Source of the DNA: Liolophura sinensis
Lineage: Eukaryota; Mollusca; Polyplacophora; Chitonida; Chitonidae
Assembly: GCF_032854445.1 (NCBI RefSeq)
Contig: NC_088305.1
Span: forward strand, 8,621,606-8,685,605
Length of the DNA stretch: 64,000 nucleotides
Direction: 5' to 3'
The notes beneath the pieces are model-generated. The model searched no databases. It saw only the letters and a program-made list of their open reading frames with translations, and was not told the DNA's origin. The position numbers and the translations under genes are program-made. Below, in pieces: positions 11,148 through 23,286 of the stretch (position 1 is its first letter; each line of letters starts with the position of its first letter).

Positions 11148-11565
11148 TACATCTACGATAAAGGCTTTAATATTTTTTGGGATCGGCATAGATGCATACT
11201 AATGTGGTACATTGCTATACAATGCTACTGTTAAAACCAAGGACTTGTTCATCTTCAGAAATGATGTGTTTGTTTCCTGCCAATCCTTCACAGATTAGTC
11301 CTTCTTCGGCGAAACCCTTAGTACAACGTAATAACTGCTAACTTTGAACATATTCAAGGTGTGCTTATTTTTCGAATACAATTGTTTGTTTCATAAATAC
11401 ATGGATTTATTTTATATATCAGCATTTTATGAAAACTTACAATTATTGTGTAAATGCAGTGACAAATCAACTGGACAAATTCCATGCATTGCAAATGTAA
11501 GCAGTAGATTTATCTGTCGCCTCCAATCCATTAATCTGCCAAGTCCACTGTTACTTTCAAAGAGT

Positions 11566-11825
11566 GAGTGCGTGCTTCGGGTTTAACGTCGTACTCAACA
11601 ATTTTTCAGTCATATGACGACCAAGGAATCCTTAGGATGTATGTAATGTGCCTCCTTGTTGCAGGACGGATTTCCACCGCTCTTTTATCTAGTGCTGCTT
11701 CACTGAGACGACTTACCCAAGGCAAGTAAGACGCCCCGCCCGAGCCATTATACTGATAAGGGTCAACCAGTTGTTGCACTATCCCCTTCATGCTGAATGC
11801 CAAGCGAGGGAGTTACAACTTCCTC
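11566..11825 (+). repeat. Dispersed repeat family B, copy 1
   Basis: Starting at GTGAGTGCGTGCTTCGGG, about 250 bp match the element at 35028-35280 almost base for base. Shared landmarks are GTCATATGACGACCAAGG, GCCTCCTTGTTGCAGGACGG and CCCCTTCATGCTGAATGCC. The same 65-codon minus ORF is open in both copies, but it follows the repeat and shows no domain. No tRNA head is visible, so the class is unassigned. Confidence 0.85.
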
Positions 11826-11829
11826 TTTT

Positions 11830-13286
11830 AAAGTCTTAGGTGTAACTCGACCCAGGATTGATCCTGGATCTACCGCTCCCGAACATTCAAAGAAGCTCAA
11901 CATACTGTCGCTGTTGAACCAGACGGGTACGATCTGGGCGTGATCAGTGACGTCATTGTGAGCCACTACATAACAATGGCGCCTCCAAATCACACCTATA
12001 CAGAGAAAAAACAGCTCTCTCAATACGGTCGCTACGGGATGGCTGAAATATTGAAGTCCTCATGGAAGCCCAAACCCCATGAAACTCCGCCCATAACACG
12101 TATTTCACATTGCTCACAGTCCACCCGATAGCAAGAATGTTTGCTTATCACTATAGGATCAGTTATACAAGGGAATAGTAAGCCTAAGTTGATTGTAAAT
12201 CACTAAGATGGTCCTTGGAGTCCTAACTTACAGCTGACGCCATCTTGCACGAAAGATCGAAAGATATGATAGTTTTGAATACTAACAAGGTGTGGGTGAT
12301 TCGGACCAACTTACAATCCTCTCTATTGACGCAAAATCTTGGCTGACTGGTCATGATGTTCTCTGGTAATTTTAACCAACTCTGTGATATAGGGCTCTTA
12401 AGTCGGCCAGGTGCCCTATAGATTCCTTAATCACAGCTTGTGAAGCAATTTCCACGTCCTGCCAAACCCGACTTGAAACATTTACCATGTTCGACACCTT
12501 TAAAATACCTAATTGTGCCAAATTACCTGCCGACAAAAGCATACCCTGTTCTCTAACTCCTATAATTCGATATTAGGTAGCTCTATAATTAGGTAACCTA
12601 TAATTACCTCTACGTGCACACCTCCTAATTAGCACCCTGAAAATCATATAAGCAAAACTGTGTTACAACAAATAATTTGAAAGACAACGGCATTGCATTA
12701 GGCCCTTGAGAAGCGAGTACAGCATAGACACTTGGAGATAAGAAGACAGATTTTCGCTCACATACTGGCCACCGTATATGACAAACGTTCCGTTGTACTT
12801 GTAGTGCAAGGCTAACATCTCCCCACAGTTAGTGTCACAGCCGCCTGTTTCAAACAAGCGAGCATCGGTGACTTGAAAACTTCTGCATTCCGGGAGTGAA
12901 AATCTGGACATTTCTCTTTTGTCTGGCTTTATTTTAGGACTTCGTTCTTCGACACTTCCGTGGAACAGGCCTGGAAGACTCGACAAACGAAAACATCCCT
13001 GTGTGAGAAGGTCCGCAAGAGACTTTTAAGTGACATATTCACTTGGGTCCAACCAGTTAAACTGTACATAAGCTGCTCCAGCTTAAAGCTTAAAATAATT
13101 TGCCTTATTAGCTTTGTCTATATTAGCATACTGAGAAGTGTGTTTATTTTTATTTTCGTGGACATTTCGCACCGCGTTATATTTAGAGCTGCTTAAGTAT
13201 ATATGCAAGTACTGTTAGACAGCTTTCTGCACGAGTGCGCGGTACTGTCTGACGTGCCCACGGCGATCTATTCGCTCTGAAAACAT
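11830..13286. other. Intergenic, no gene recognised
   Basis: Several ORFs of 60-110 codons occur (for example 12663-12986 minus), but none has a recognisable domain or paired exons. A TGACGTCA palindrome lies at 11948-11955. Confidence 0.45.
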
Positions 13287-13452
13287 ATTTATTTATTTAT
13301 TTATTTGATTGGTGTTTTACGCCGTACTCAAGATTATTGCACTTATACGACCGAGGCCAGCATTAAGGTGGGAGGAAACCGGGCACAGCCCGGGGGAAAC
13401 CCACGACCATCCGCAGGTTGCTGGCAGACCTTCCCACTTACGACCGGAACAC
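13287..13452 (-). repeat. SINE fragment, tail plus core
   Basis: Well-preserved minus-strand tail with TATTT repeats and core up to CCTTCCCACTTACGACCGG. The tRNA head is absent. Confidence 0.9.
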
Positions 13453-14099
13453 GGAAGAATAAAAGAGAACCCGTATCCTTTATAAAGCGTTCTTAACTTT
13501 TTGGATTAAGCGCGTGGGTGAAGTTAAAAGTGTAACAAATCAGATCAAGTTCCGAAAAAAATCCGTTTTATTTACAATATTCACGTTCTGCCTGTTCTAT
13601 AATACTTTACCCAGGATGTGCCTGAGCTATGTATTATGTTACCAATGATCGAAAGTTACTGGATAACTGTTCTCTCAGGTGGCGAAGTCCGATCCTTTTC
13701 GACTGCTTGTTTCTTACCCTCGCTCTCCGACTACAGGTCTCAACCATTAGCTTCCTTTCAGGGAGAGTTTATATAGGATATCGTGGATAACTGATTGTCT
13801 ATTTATATTTTTTTGTTTTGTTTTTGACAAAAGGCTTGACCTAGGCTTGTTTTTAGAGAACTGACTTCGCGAAAGAATAAACACAGTGGTGTGATGCTCT
13901 GTACCAGGTTTGAAGGTTAGAATGGCCAAATGGATTCTAGCAGCAGGAAGTCTCCCATGTATCTTATGGCACCGAAATAGGACGAAAAGCGTCATGAGAC
14001 TGCGCATTAGGCAATTTGGATGTAACATTTGGCAAGACCGTCCGTGGGAGCAGTTTGCACGTGCGTGTAACATATGGCCACACCTGCGTGAGAATAAGA

Positions 14100-15060
14100 C
14101 CTTGGTAATGTTTTGTGGGTAATTTCTAAGCAACGTTTCCCTGGTATGGTCATGAAACCTTTACGGGCTCTTCAGCCAAGTTTAATACTTTTGACTCGAA
14201 CGTTTACAGAATTATTGTTGGATTTTTAAATTTTTTACTTTCTTATCGTATCTTACTGGGGCCGATTCTCCGCCTTACATAACCAGGTCCTTCACATTTA
14301 TTTATTGATTTGATTGGTGTTTTACGCCGTACTCAAGAATATTGCACTTATACGATGGCGGCCAGCATTATGGTGGAAAAAAAAAAACCGGGAAACCCAC
14401 GACCATGCGCAGGTTACTGGAAGACCTTCCCAGGTACGGTTGGAGAGGAGGTCCTTTACAGGAATACTGGCTGAATATCTTACGTCAGGCGAAGTATTCT
14501 TTTGGTAGGCTTGAACATCTAAGCGTCCAAGATTTCAGTGCATGTATCTCAACACGGACAAAATATCAAATCATAAGTGATACACGCGTTATATTGAATT
14601 AAATTCCTTAGACATCCATTTTTAACACCATATTCAGTCATATTCAACATAATATCCATAATATCTAATAGAATCTTTATGTTGAATTTATAGAATATGT
14701 GTGTTATATTTAACAGAACAATCTGCAGCAATAGCACACTATATTCTAGCATCACTCAGACAACAGACTTTCTGACAAATTAATTTTAATTTTGAATGTA
14801 TAAACCAATAAAAAGGTCGTCACCTGGTAAGTGAAAACATTTAGAGCTTGGAGTTAAACAAACACATCATGTTTTATGCCATTAAAACACCACTTCCATT
14901 CGTGTCTTTAACTTGAAGATTGGTATCACGCTATGCAAAACTAGAATTAACAGCCCTTTTGTTGCGTATGATGTTACAGTTCGCTGAGAAAGCACAATGG
15001 GCGTTTCACGCTATTCACGCTAACGTCAGCAAGCTATTCTTCAAAAATTTTTTTTGAAGT
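14100..15060. repeat. Segmental duplication, copy A
   Basis: This region resembles 18990-19870. Shared landmarks are CTAAGCAA near the left edge, GGCCGATTCTCCGCCTT, AATAAAAAG(G/A)(T/C)CG and TATGCAAAACTA. It lies upstream of gene 2 as its partner lies upstream of gene 3, which makes the two gene blocks tandem duplicates. A SINE at 14.3-14.45 kb is present only in this copy. Confidence 0.75.
14297..14452 (-). repeat. SINE fragment in duplicated block A
   Basis: Minus-strand tail and core with a run of A where the core normally reads GGGAGGAAACC. It is absent from the partner duplicate near 19.14 kb, so it was inserted after the duplication or lost from the partner. Confidence 0.85.
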
Positions 15061-15550
15061 TTTTCATCAACAAAGATGTTTACTTGTACAAAGCTGATAA
15101 AGCCTGGATAGGTGTTGGAGCTGAATTATCTTTTCATTTTTTCAGATTAAAGACTTCAGAGAGCGTTGAGAAGCGTTATATTTTGAAACACTAAATTACA
15201 TCTCGAACTCACAGCGAACGCATTGTGAGGCTTCTGGCTCATTGCGCCGCGATGCATGACTCACTAACCAACCCGAGCACGTAGGCCTCTGCCACCATTA
15301 TACAATCTAATACGGTTAGTTGAGTTTGAACATTTTATATTCAGCTAACAAACGCTCTAAGAAAATAGTATACAAATTAAGGTTGAAGTTGCTGTATGTT
15401 TAATCCATATGATTCATGGACCTTGTTTGAGTCACGGTTATTTGACACACCATTTAGGTACACGTGATTAAACGATACAAAATTATCTCAACCATCCACT
15501 AATAAACGTGTCCCTATTGTATTAAGTGGTTAACTTTCGTCCCAAACCAG

Positions 15551-15602
15551 TATTTAACAAGAAACAGACACTACCGGATTTCCGTCTGCTAGAGTTTGTT
15601 GG
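15551..15602 (+). promoter_or_regulatory. TATA-like box and non-coding first exon of gene 2
   Basis: TATTTAACAAGA begins at 15551. GGATTTCCGTCTGCTAGAG and the donor TTGTTGG then GTAAGTCA follow, with the exon ending at 15602. The same order is found upstream of genes 1 and 3. The donor pairs with the acceptor at 17116-17117. Confidence 0.62.
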
Positions 15603-16644
15603 GTAAGTCAATTTCACTTTTAGGTATACATTTGGTACAGATTGTCTTCTTTGTTACCTTTTTCGTTAACTCTTGGTTACGCATGTACGACAAATTGAAG
15701 AGAGTTTTCGGTTTAAATATGAAGTAAAAGTTGGCGTGTTAAATAGCGTCGCAAAATGAGTGAACAATTTAACACCGTTTAGTAATTTTTAAACCCATTT
15801 TCCCTAACATTTTGACTAAGTTTGGAATAGCTTGCTTTGCAACATGTGTACTAGCAAATAATTTTTTCAACTTCACCAAAAAGTAACGAGAGGAAAATGG
15901 AAAGGTGTTTCCACGTGATTATGGTGCCTTTTAATTTCCTAATTACCGTTAGCTTAACTAAAATATAATCAACCGTGGAAGTAATTTGCAGCCACGTACT
16001 ATCGGTGTGGCAACTATCAAGGAAGTATAACCAGGAGGAACGGTAAGACATAACATGAGCTACCTAATATCGATATCTTTAGTGGGAAAATTATCATCAT
16101 TTACATAGAAGTAACCAGACGAAAAGGACTTTGCCACCTGATATCGATGTCAGGAGATTCGTTACATTTACATAGAAGTGAGTGAGTGCTTGAGGTTTAC
16201 ATTTACACAGAAGTAACCAGATAGAAGTTGTAACGCGTTTCCACATTAACAAATCGTCATTACAAAAAAAAAAGGTAATTGGCTTGAAGAAGTAAACACA
16301 TTAGAAAGACCCGCATTACAATTATCGATGTCTTTGGCAGCCATTTTGTCATCTTTAGAAAGAAGCACTCTGCAGGTAAATGCACAATGTGGCTACATTG
16401 CAACGGAGGACAACATCTGTAATCGTGTGCCGTCTTCTGATTAGCATTTTGCTTCAAGGAATTGATCTAATTTTGTACTAATTTGTCTCCCTATGAAATG
16501 TTACATTAAGGTTACAAGGAACCAGTTTCAGTTGGAGAGTTGTACCCATGCATGTTTCATTTATCACATCTTCGTCATAGATTTAGTTACTATTGTTGCT
16601 CTGTGCGTTAATGTGTATTGTAATACAACGCAATCGCTGTGTTT

Positions 16645-16797
16645 AAGCCCAGATCACGTTGGCTTCCTCTGCGGTAGGTTTGTCACCAACCTGCGGATGG
16701 TCGTGGGATTCCCCTTGGCTCTGACCGGTTTCCTCCCACACCGCCGTCGTGTAAAGTGAAATATTCCTGAGAACGGCGTAAAGCACCAGTCAAATAA
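16645..16797 (+). repeat. SINE fragment in the 5'UTR intron of gene 2
   Basis: Plus-strand core and tail without the tRNA head. A small deletion removes the CATAATGCTGG part of the core. Confidence 0.85.
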
Positions 16798-17155
16798 TTG
16801 GTGGACTACATGTTAGTTATTCTGTTATAATTTTTTGGAAATAAGTTTCACATAAAGTTAGTGCTTGTATTTGGGAGAAAACATTCCTGAAAAATTAATT
16901 TCGTGTTTTAATTTGCAGCTTTCACAGGTCGTCGACTCATACGTGTCATATTTCCCTAAAATTTGTTGCACAGATGGTCAACAGCACACAGACCCAGTTG
17001 GATGTGAAAGTAGACGATGGCTTTGGTGTTATGTCTAACCGATAAATATCGACTTAAAACATAAAAAGTTGCCTCTATCCGTGCATTCTACACGCTGTTT
17101 TCTGTGTTGTTTTGTAGGTATATTGTTCACGACGCGAATCACACCGTTCGTTACC

Positions 17156-17850
17156 ATGAAGGTTCTTGTATACGTGACCATTGTTTTCGGGGCCATGGTA
17201 TCACTGGCGGGGGGCCTCTCTTTGAAGATCGCTGCCACTAGATTAATTGGTACTACACGACAAGTTGTATACGAAAACTGTGGTTATCCTGCACCATCAA
17301 TTAGCGCCTTTACAAGTGCCACATTTGTTTCACCGGCTCCTCCACCTTGGTTGTTAACGGTACGTACTTGCATATTACATCGCCTTAAGACCCATAACGT
17401 CAGCACTGCATTGGAAAATGTGTCATTTTTAACGCAAACCGTATTGGGAGTACCTGGTTAGTAACTACGGGTCCTTTACATGTGGTGGTGAATTTGTGTC
17501 CTGCTCTCGGTGCTCTCAGACTGCATACTTAAGCGATCAGTTTTGAATACCTGATCTATACAATTAGCATTGCATTGACCACTTAATGGGTATAATTAGC
17601 ATAACTGGCGTTTTTTGCTTCTTTTTAGCCGGTGAGTTGCACGCCCATCGGTTCTCCGGCAGGGTTAACCATAATCTGTGGATGGAGTTTGACTGGTTCC
17701 ATTACCAGCTGTCAGTTTGCGATCTGCACTTTTCCGGATAATCCAAGTACTAGATACTTCTTCGTAAGAACTCCGACACCGAATGTATGCGACGTCAATA
17801 TGGACGTGGCAAAGTTTACCACTGGAGGCGTGAGCGCTTTATGCTGTTGA
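17156..17850 (+). CDS. Eight-cysteine secreted protein, gene 2 (141 aa)
   Basis: Coding exons are 17156-17359 (68 codons) and 17629-17850 (73 codons plus TGA). The intron is phase 0, with donor GTACGTAC and acceptor CTTTTTAG. The second transcribed exon begins at 17118 after TTTTGTAG. Residues 1-20 form a signal peptide. Cysteines lie at 42, 72, 85, 96, 101, 122, 140 and 141, and the chain stops after Cys-Cys. Exon 1 matches gene 1 at about 51 of 68 positions; exon 2 is more diverged (about 35 of 71). The 3'UTR has AATAAA at 17926-17931. The protein is likely secreted and disulfide-rich. Toxin, antimicrobial, mucus or matrix roles are all possible, and the sequence does not choose between them. 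Confidence 0.9.
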
Positions 17851-17925
17851 CAGTGTTATCACAAGATGCCTGCCTAAAGTATCTATATTAGCTCGAGTAT
17901 TTTTGTCTAAAATATATCCATTGAA

Positions 17926-17931
17926 AATAAA
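17926..17931 (+). terminator. Poly(A) signal of gene 2
   Basis: A canonical AATAAA lies 76 bp after the gene 2 stop codon, within sequence conserved between the 3'UTRs of genes 2 and 3 (TTTTTGTCTAAAATATAT). Confidence 0.65.
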
Positions 17932-17999
17932 CTCACTCTCCAAAAATTTGTTAGACAGCAATATCTGAGGTAATATGACGCTTCAAAGCATGTTTCGCG

Positions 18000-18985
18000 C
18001 TGGTAACCAGTTAACATCAAACTATGATAATGAAACATGTATTACATCTTTTTTGTGGTCGGGCAATGAAAATAAATTCCAGTAAATGGACAGATTTACT
18101 CTAATTTACCATTAAATTAATAAAAAAATAATAAACGAAACCTAATGTTTCACCCAACCGTGAATACCTTCAAAGAGCATGGCATTTCGAACCCTCTCTT
18201 TATGCCGCACGTAACAGTCATTCTATCCGAATGTCAGTTGCATTCCTTGAGCAAATATACATATGAAATGGAGAAGATATTTCCATCAACATCGAGTGTG
18301 TCACGACACATACTAGCTGATACCTTTACCTCCCCGAATACAACACTGTCTTGCTGTTTATTTCTACAAATAAAGGCATTTGAACTTGTTTACGTGTTAA
18401 GATTTGTTTCTAGGATTTATAGATAGGTAAAACATCGGGATTTCCTTCAGTAAAAGAGAAGGTACTTGAAGTAGTTTATTTTTCACTTTTCTTTTAACAA
18501 AATCTTTACCTTCCTACATGTACGTCAGCAAAAACGAGACATGATTTCATTCATGGGCAGCTTTGAAATATAAATCTAGGTCATCTACATAAGATTACGT
18601 TAATAAATTTAAAAATCACGACTTCTGCGGAAGGGTGAAGAGAATGGCGGCATGAAATATACGGTTTCTCCCACTTTTTCTCCATTTTGGAGCATGACTG
18701 GATGTGTTTTTGGAATGTTACAGGGCTGGGATTGGAAATAAACCTCCCCAATCCAAATCAATTCGGATTTTGAGATTACCAAAATATGACAAAACTAATC
18801 ACACTATGGAGTTTGCATTTAGGTTATAAGGACAGACGTTAACCAAATCCAGTCTAGAACAGTATGCACAAGCACATACCTCAAATTCCCAGTAAAAATA
18901 TTTTGTGGTTAGCATCGATCTTCACACAATATATGAAAAATACATTGCTTCATTTAACGAAAAGTTGTCACTTTCGAACGAATGT
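18000..18985. other. Intergenic between genes 2 and 3
   Basis: AT-rich sequence. The ORF at 18145-18426 plus has no recognisable motif. No RNA gene was seen. Confidence 0.45.
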
Positions 18986-18989
18986 ACAT

Positions 18990-19870
18990 TTTTAGCGGGT
19001 TATTGCTAAGCAATCTTCCCTTCTATGGCCATGAAACTATTATGAGCCCTTCAGTCAAGTTTTAAACTGCTGACTCGGCAATTTACATAACTGCACTGAG
19101 GCCTTTCTGCGGCCGATTCTCCGCCTTGCATAACCCGGTTTTTTATAGGGCTCAGAGGTCATTACCCACATGTTTACTTTGGTAGGTGTGTACAGCTAGG
19201 TGACCAAAATTACACTGCGCGTATAACTCAGTATCTACAGTCAGACGTGACTCACACGTGATAATCAGACCAGAAAGCCAAACATTTAACTTGCCTACAT
19301 ATCCATTTTTAAGCATAAATGCAGGAAAGTGTTTTAGCACTCTCTTTTGATACGGAACGGGACGTGGCTCTGTTGAGCTGCTTCTAATCACGCAGTGCGC
19401 GAGGTCTGATTTTCATTCCGGTTGCGCACACGGACCTTGTTGATTCCCACAGACACGGTTACATTAAGCAGCTAAAGGCGTTTGTGAGCAGTTTGTGTAC
19501 GTTGCTGTCGTTGAAGACCAGTTTGTACCCGTATCGCATGCAGGTCTGTACGGCATACGGAGGAAGTTTGTAAGTACCTTGCCAAATGTCAGCGTTCATC
19601 CAGAATGCACCGTATTTCGAACTAATAAAAAGACCGCCATCGGGTAGGTGAAAAATATATAGAGCGTGGCGTTAAACAAATGATTAATATCTTGTGACCT
19701 AAAACTGCTGATTTTAATAAGAGTGACGTTATGCAAAACTACATTATCCGGCCCTAAGGTTATATTTCTTGTCTAGATACAGATGACTGAGGAAGCAATT
19801 GACTAAAACGTCCGCAAGCTATATTCTTAAATTTTGATTAAGTTTTTCATTAACAAAAATCTTTTTAAAA
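18990..19870. repeat. Segmental duplication, copy B
   Basis: Partner of 14100-15060. Homology resumes at 22980-23480, which matches 15300-15760. About 3 kb (19.87-22.95 kb) is therefore extra in the gene 3 block. Confidence 0.72.
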
Positions 19871-20367
19871 AGGCATATCTTTAAACTTGAAACTAAAACT
19901 AAAAATAGATTCTTCCTCACGGCATCAAACTACATATAACTGCATATAGGCTTGAAACCGAAATATTTTTGTTCGGATTTTTATTAGGTTTCCAAGCAAA
20001 ACAGATTTTGTGAAAACTACTTGAAACCCGTAAAATTGTATGCTGTTCTATGTTGGACTATTCCCACAAAATTTACTCCAGCCCTCCAACCAAATTTATT
20101 ACAGAGATTCTTTGAAACTTTTTAATAGTACACCATTCATGTTTATGCATTACAAAAAGTCGGGATTCATCCGTCACAAGCCCTGGCGATCAAGTTGGAT
20201 CATTTGTACGGCTAGCTCTGCAGATTTCAAACTTCTTGTGGAAATTGGGTTTTTGTGGTTTCCCCTGATGAATATATCAAAATGCCAGGATTTCCTTCAC
20301 CGATTAAAGTGATGCATTACATTGTTAGATATATCCTTTGTTATTGCATCTTGAAAATTCAGAACCA

Positions 20368-20530
20368 GGGCCAGTTTGTTCAAAAGTTTAGAATTTAAAT
20401 TTAAAATTCGAATTTAATTGTGGTAATAAATTTAGTCTAGACTAAAGTAGCATTTACTTTGTATTCGGATAAGACTGGAATTATGATTTAATTCCGGAAT
20501 AACTTAAGTACAGTTTGAACAACTGGTCCC
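20368..20530. mobile_element. Small fold-back element (MITE-like)
   Basis: The ends are inverted: GGGCCAGTTTGTTCAAA on the left and the complement of GGGACCAGTTGTTCAAAC on the right, about 163 bp apart, with an AT-rich middle. No target duplication is clear. It lies in the 3-kb insertion of the gene 3 block. Confidence 0.5.
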
Positions 20531-20534
20531 GGAC

Positions 20535-22430
20535 GTGAAAAAAAAAAAAAAAAAAAACATTTTGTTTGAGTGGTAAGGGGTATAAGTGGTATGACGTCAT
20601 CATATTTGTATAATGTACACGACGTCATACACCACGTCATGTACGTCACGGCATGTAAAGTATGTGTAGCCGGAGCAGGGGCCGATTCCACAAAACTCGA
20701 CTTAAGCAAATGACTTAAGTTTGTATACTGGCTTAGCTGAGCGAACTGCTTAAGTCATTTCCACTAAAAATTGTTCAGTGTGTCACACCTGCGGAAAGTA
20801 AGATGTAACAATGTTGTAAATTTCTTTCGGGCGTGAGCCTTTGACACAAGATCAATGGACACACGGGCAGTATTTTTTCGACTTTTTACAAATTATAGTG
20901 AATATCTCCCACACTGTAAGGAAAATGTGAAGAATCCCAAAATTGTAGAACTTTCAATTCGATATTTTCAATTTCATGTCGTTCCGAATATCGTAAGTAT
21001 TGAAAAAAAAAATTCCATGGCACCAGACGACAAGTACGTTTATCGCACGTGCAGTTTGTGACGTAACTGCTTGTACATCCTGCAGTGTAAGATATTGTCT
21101 GTTTAAGACGAAAATCTGACACAAGGTAAATGCCTCGGGGGTTGAGACTGCTACCAATATTGTTAGGGATAGGCAGCTGAATATTTCGAGTGGAGATGAA
21201 ATTCGTCTGCTGACTAAAGTACAGAAAAGGGAGAGGGGCATCTATTTTCTTCCTTTTCTGGCCCTGGATTGGGAAAAAAAGACGAGACATCTGCACCATG
21301 GGAAGGGGTCCTCCAGGCTTTCAACAGGTACCATCATAAACCTGAAAATGGATGCTTGAATTACATTTAACTCTCTTGGGAGCGACTTGTCAAACGTCTA
21401 AGTATGGGAAAATACATTATGGCTTAATACACATTTAATTTTGGGGTAAATTAAACAAAAACAATATGCAGGAAAAATTGTCCCTCAGACTGTTTTAGTT
21501 ATTTTTTTTTTAGAATTTCTATTGTGCCATAAAATTGCATACAAATCAGCATACAGTTTGGTGGCACCACATCTTAGTGATAGGATATCACCCACTTCAT
21601 AAGAATTTCCCCTAACAGTTTTTAAAAGACAGTCCATGAAACAGTTTTAAAAAATAGTAACTTTCTGTGAAATAATTTAAAATATGTTTAATGAACTCCA
21701 TAGTCTATTTCTAGTTTAATAGATTTTTAAGCAATCAAAGCAATGTGAAAAACCTTTCGGAAATAGTATCAAAAATCATCACAAGAGTGTCCCCGTGTTC
21801 ATGAAACGCTTCGGGATAGCGAAAAGCAAATACAGCGTAAACATGTATGAAGGAAGACAAGAGTGCAACTGGATATGTGCCATTTAGCACGTTTTGCGGG
21901 AAAGGCTGAAAAGAAAACCAAAAACAACACGACAAGATTACCAGAATCTAGTAATCAGCTTTGGAGGATTTGCTCCGTGGTCTACTTTTGTTCGAAACAC
22001 GCCAGAGTGGTAATATTTCAATCACATCGTGGCAATAGAAATATTTGAAGGGAAGGAGATATCTCAGGGTACATGTATATGGTGTGTCAAAAAGACATGG
22101 TTTGAGTCTTCGCCAGAGGACAACTACATACTGAGACACCATGCAGAAATAATTCATTTATCAGGGGGAACAAAACAACGTGCCAAGCAATGTAAAAAAC
22201 AAACTCACCAGGCGGACTCATACTGCGTCGATCCTCAGGTGTGGATTTGTAGAAACTAAACACAGAATACCACGGAGGAACGTTGGTTCACCAGACTAGT
22301 AATCAACTAATGGAGAGAATAATGCTGTAATCAGTTTCGCCTACAGAACTTTTCTGCAGCAAATGGATTAAGCTATGTAAACCCGTGAAGATATGAGTTA
22401 GCTACAACAAATCAGTGGAATGCATTGCTT
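20535..22430. other. Insertion-specific sequence of the gene 3 block, no gene recognised
   Basis: This part of the gene 3 block has no counterpart upstream of gene 2. It holds an A homopolymer at about 20539-20557, a TGACGTCA palindrome at 20592-20599 and overlapping minus ORFs at 20886-21299 without recognisable domains. I do not support a gene here. Confidence 0.45.
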
Positions 22431-22436
22431 ATTTCA

Positions 22437-22546
22437 TTGATGTTTTACGCCTTGCTCAAGGATATTTCATTTACACGACGGTGGCCAGAATTATTGTAAG
22501 GGGACATAGGGCAGTCCCGGGGGAAACCCACCGCCCTGCGCGGGAT
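22437..22546 (-). repeat. Diverged SINE fragment followed by a poly(C) tract
   Basis: The minus-strand tail and partial core end at GGAAACCCACCGCCC. A C-rich run follows at about 22565-22585. Confidence 0.75.
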
Positions 22547-23218
22547 GTATTTTTATCCTCTCCCCGCCCCCCCCCCCCCCCCCCTCCCACCCCGCTCCCC
22601 ACATATCTTAACAAAGTAATGGGGGTATCGTCTGTCTGTAGACACGTTTTTGTCCGTGTATCTCCTCCCAATCAACTGCTCCGAATTTGATGAAACCCAC
22701 TGTTTATCTTGCCTATCATTTGAGGGGAGGGGATTTCAGTTTTATACGTAAACCACTGTGTTAATCAGATAGTATTTTTCATCATATTTTAAGAAAAGGT
22801 CGCTGAGAGTCTCAAAACACTTGTTCAGCGGTTCTTTGTCTTCATAAATCCACAACTGAATAACATCAGGCTGAAATCCAACAAGCTACGAGTATATAGG
22901 TTGTTATGTGCTGATATTCAGATCAAAACATGTCATTCTTTGCCATTATTTTATAGACTACCCTTTATTTGCGTTACGGTTGGTTGACGGTTAGTTGAGA
23001 ATTTTAATATCAGCTAACAAACATCCCAACAATTTATTATATCAACGTATTAAAACTGAAGTTGCTGGGTTTTTTTTTTAATTAATATGACTTGTGTTTT
23101 GTTGTTGAAACATTGACTTTGAGTCATGGCTATTTGACAGCCCATTTGGGACAACATAGTTAAACGAAGTGAACAAATATTCTCAAAAGCCTGGGGCTGC
23201 TTTGTCACGTTAGGGAGG

Positions 23219-23286
23219 ATTTAAAAGGAAACAAAAACGCTGTTACAGCACTTACTGGATTTCGGAGGATATTAAGAGCTTGTCGG
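23219..23286 (+). promoter_or_regulatory. TATA-like box and non-coding first exon of gene 3
   Basis: GATTTAAAAGG begins at 23219. ACTGGATTTCGGAGGATATT and the donor TGTCGG then GTAAGA follow, with the exon ending at 23286. This parallels gene 2, and the acceptor is at 24645-24646. Confidence 0.55.

Noticed and set aside
13747-14133. Overlapping plus and minus ORFs near 14 kb
   Set aside because: No recognisable motif on either strand. An internal imperfect duplication explains part of the open frame.
20886-21299. 137-codon minus ORF upstream of gene 3
   Set aside because: No domain, no homologous copy in the paralogous block and no convincing splice context.
22555-22600. Poly(C) tract as a structured regulatory element
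   Set aside because: A simple homopolymer beside a SINE fragment. No G-quadruplex-forming pattern of separated runs is clear.
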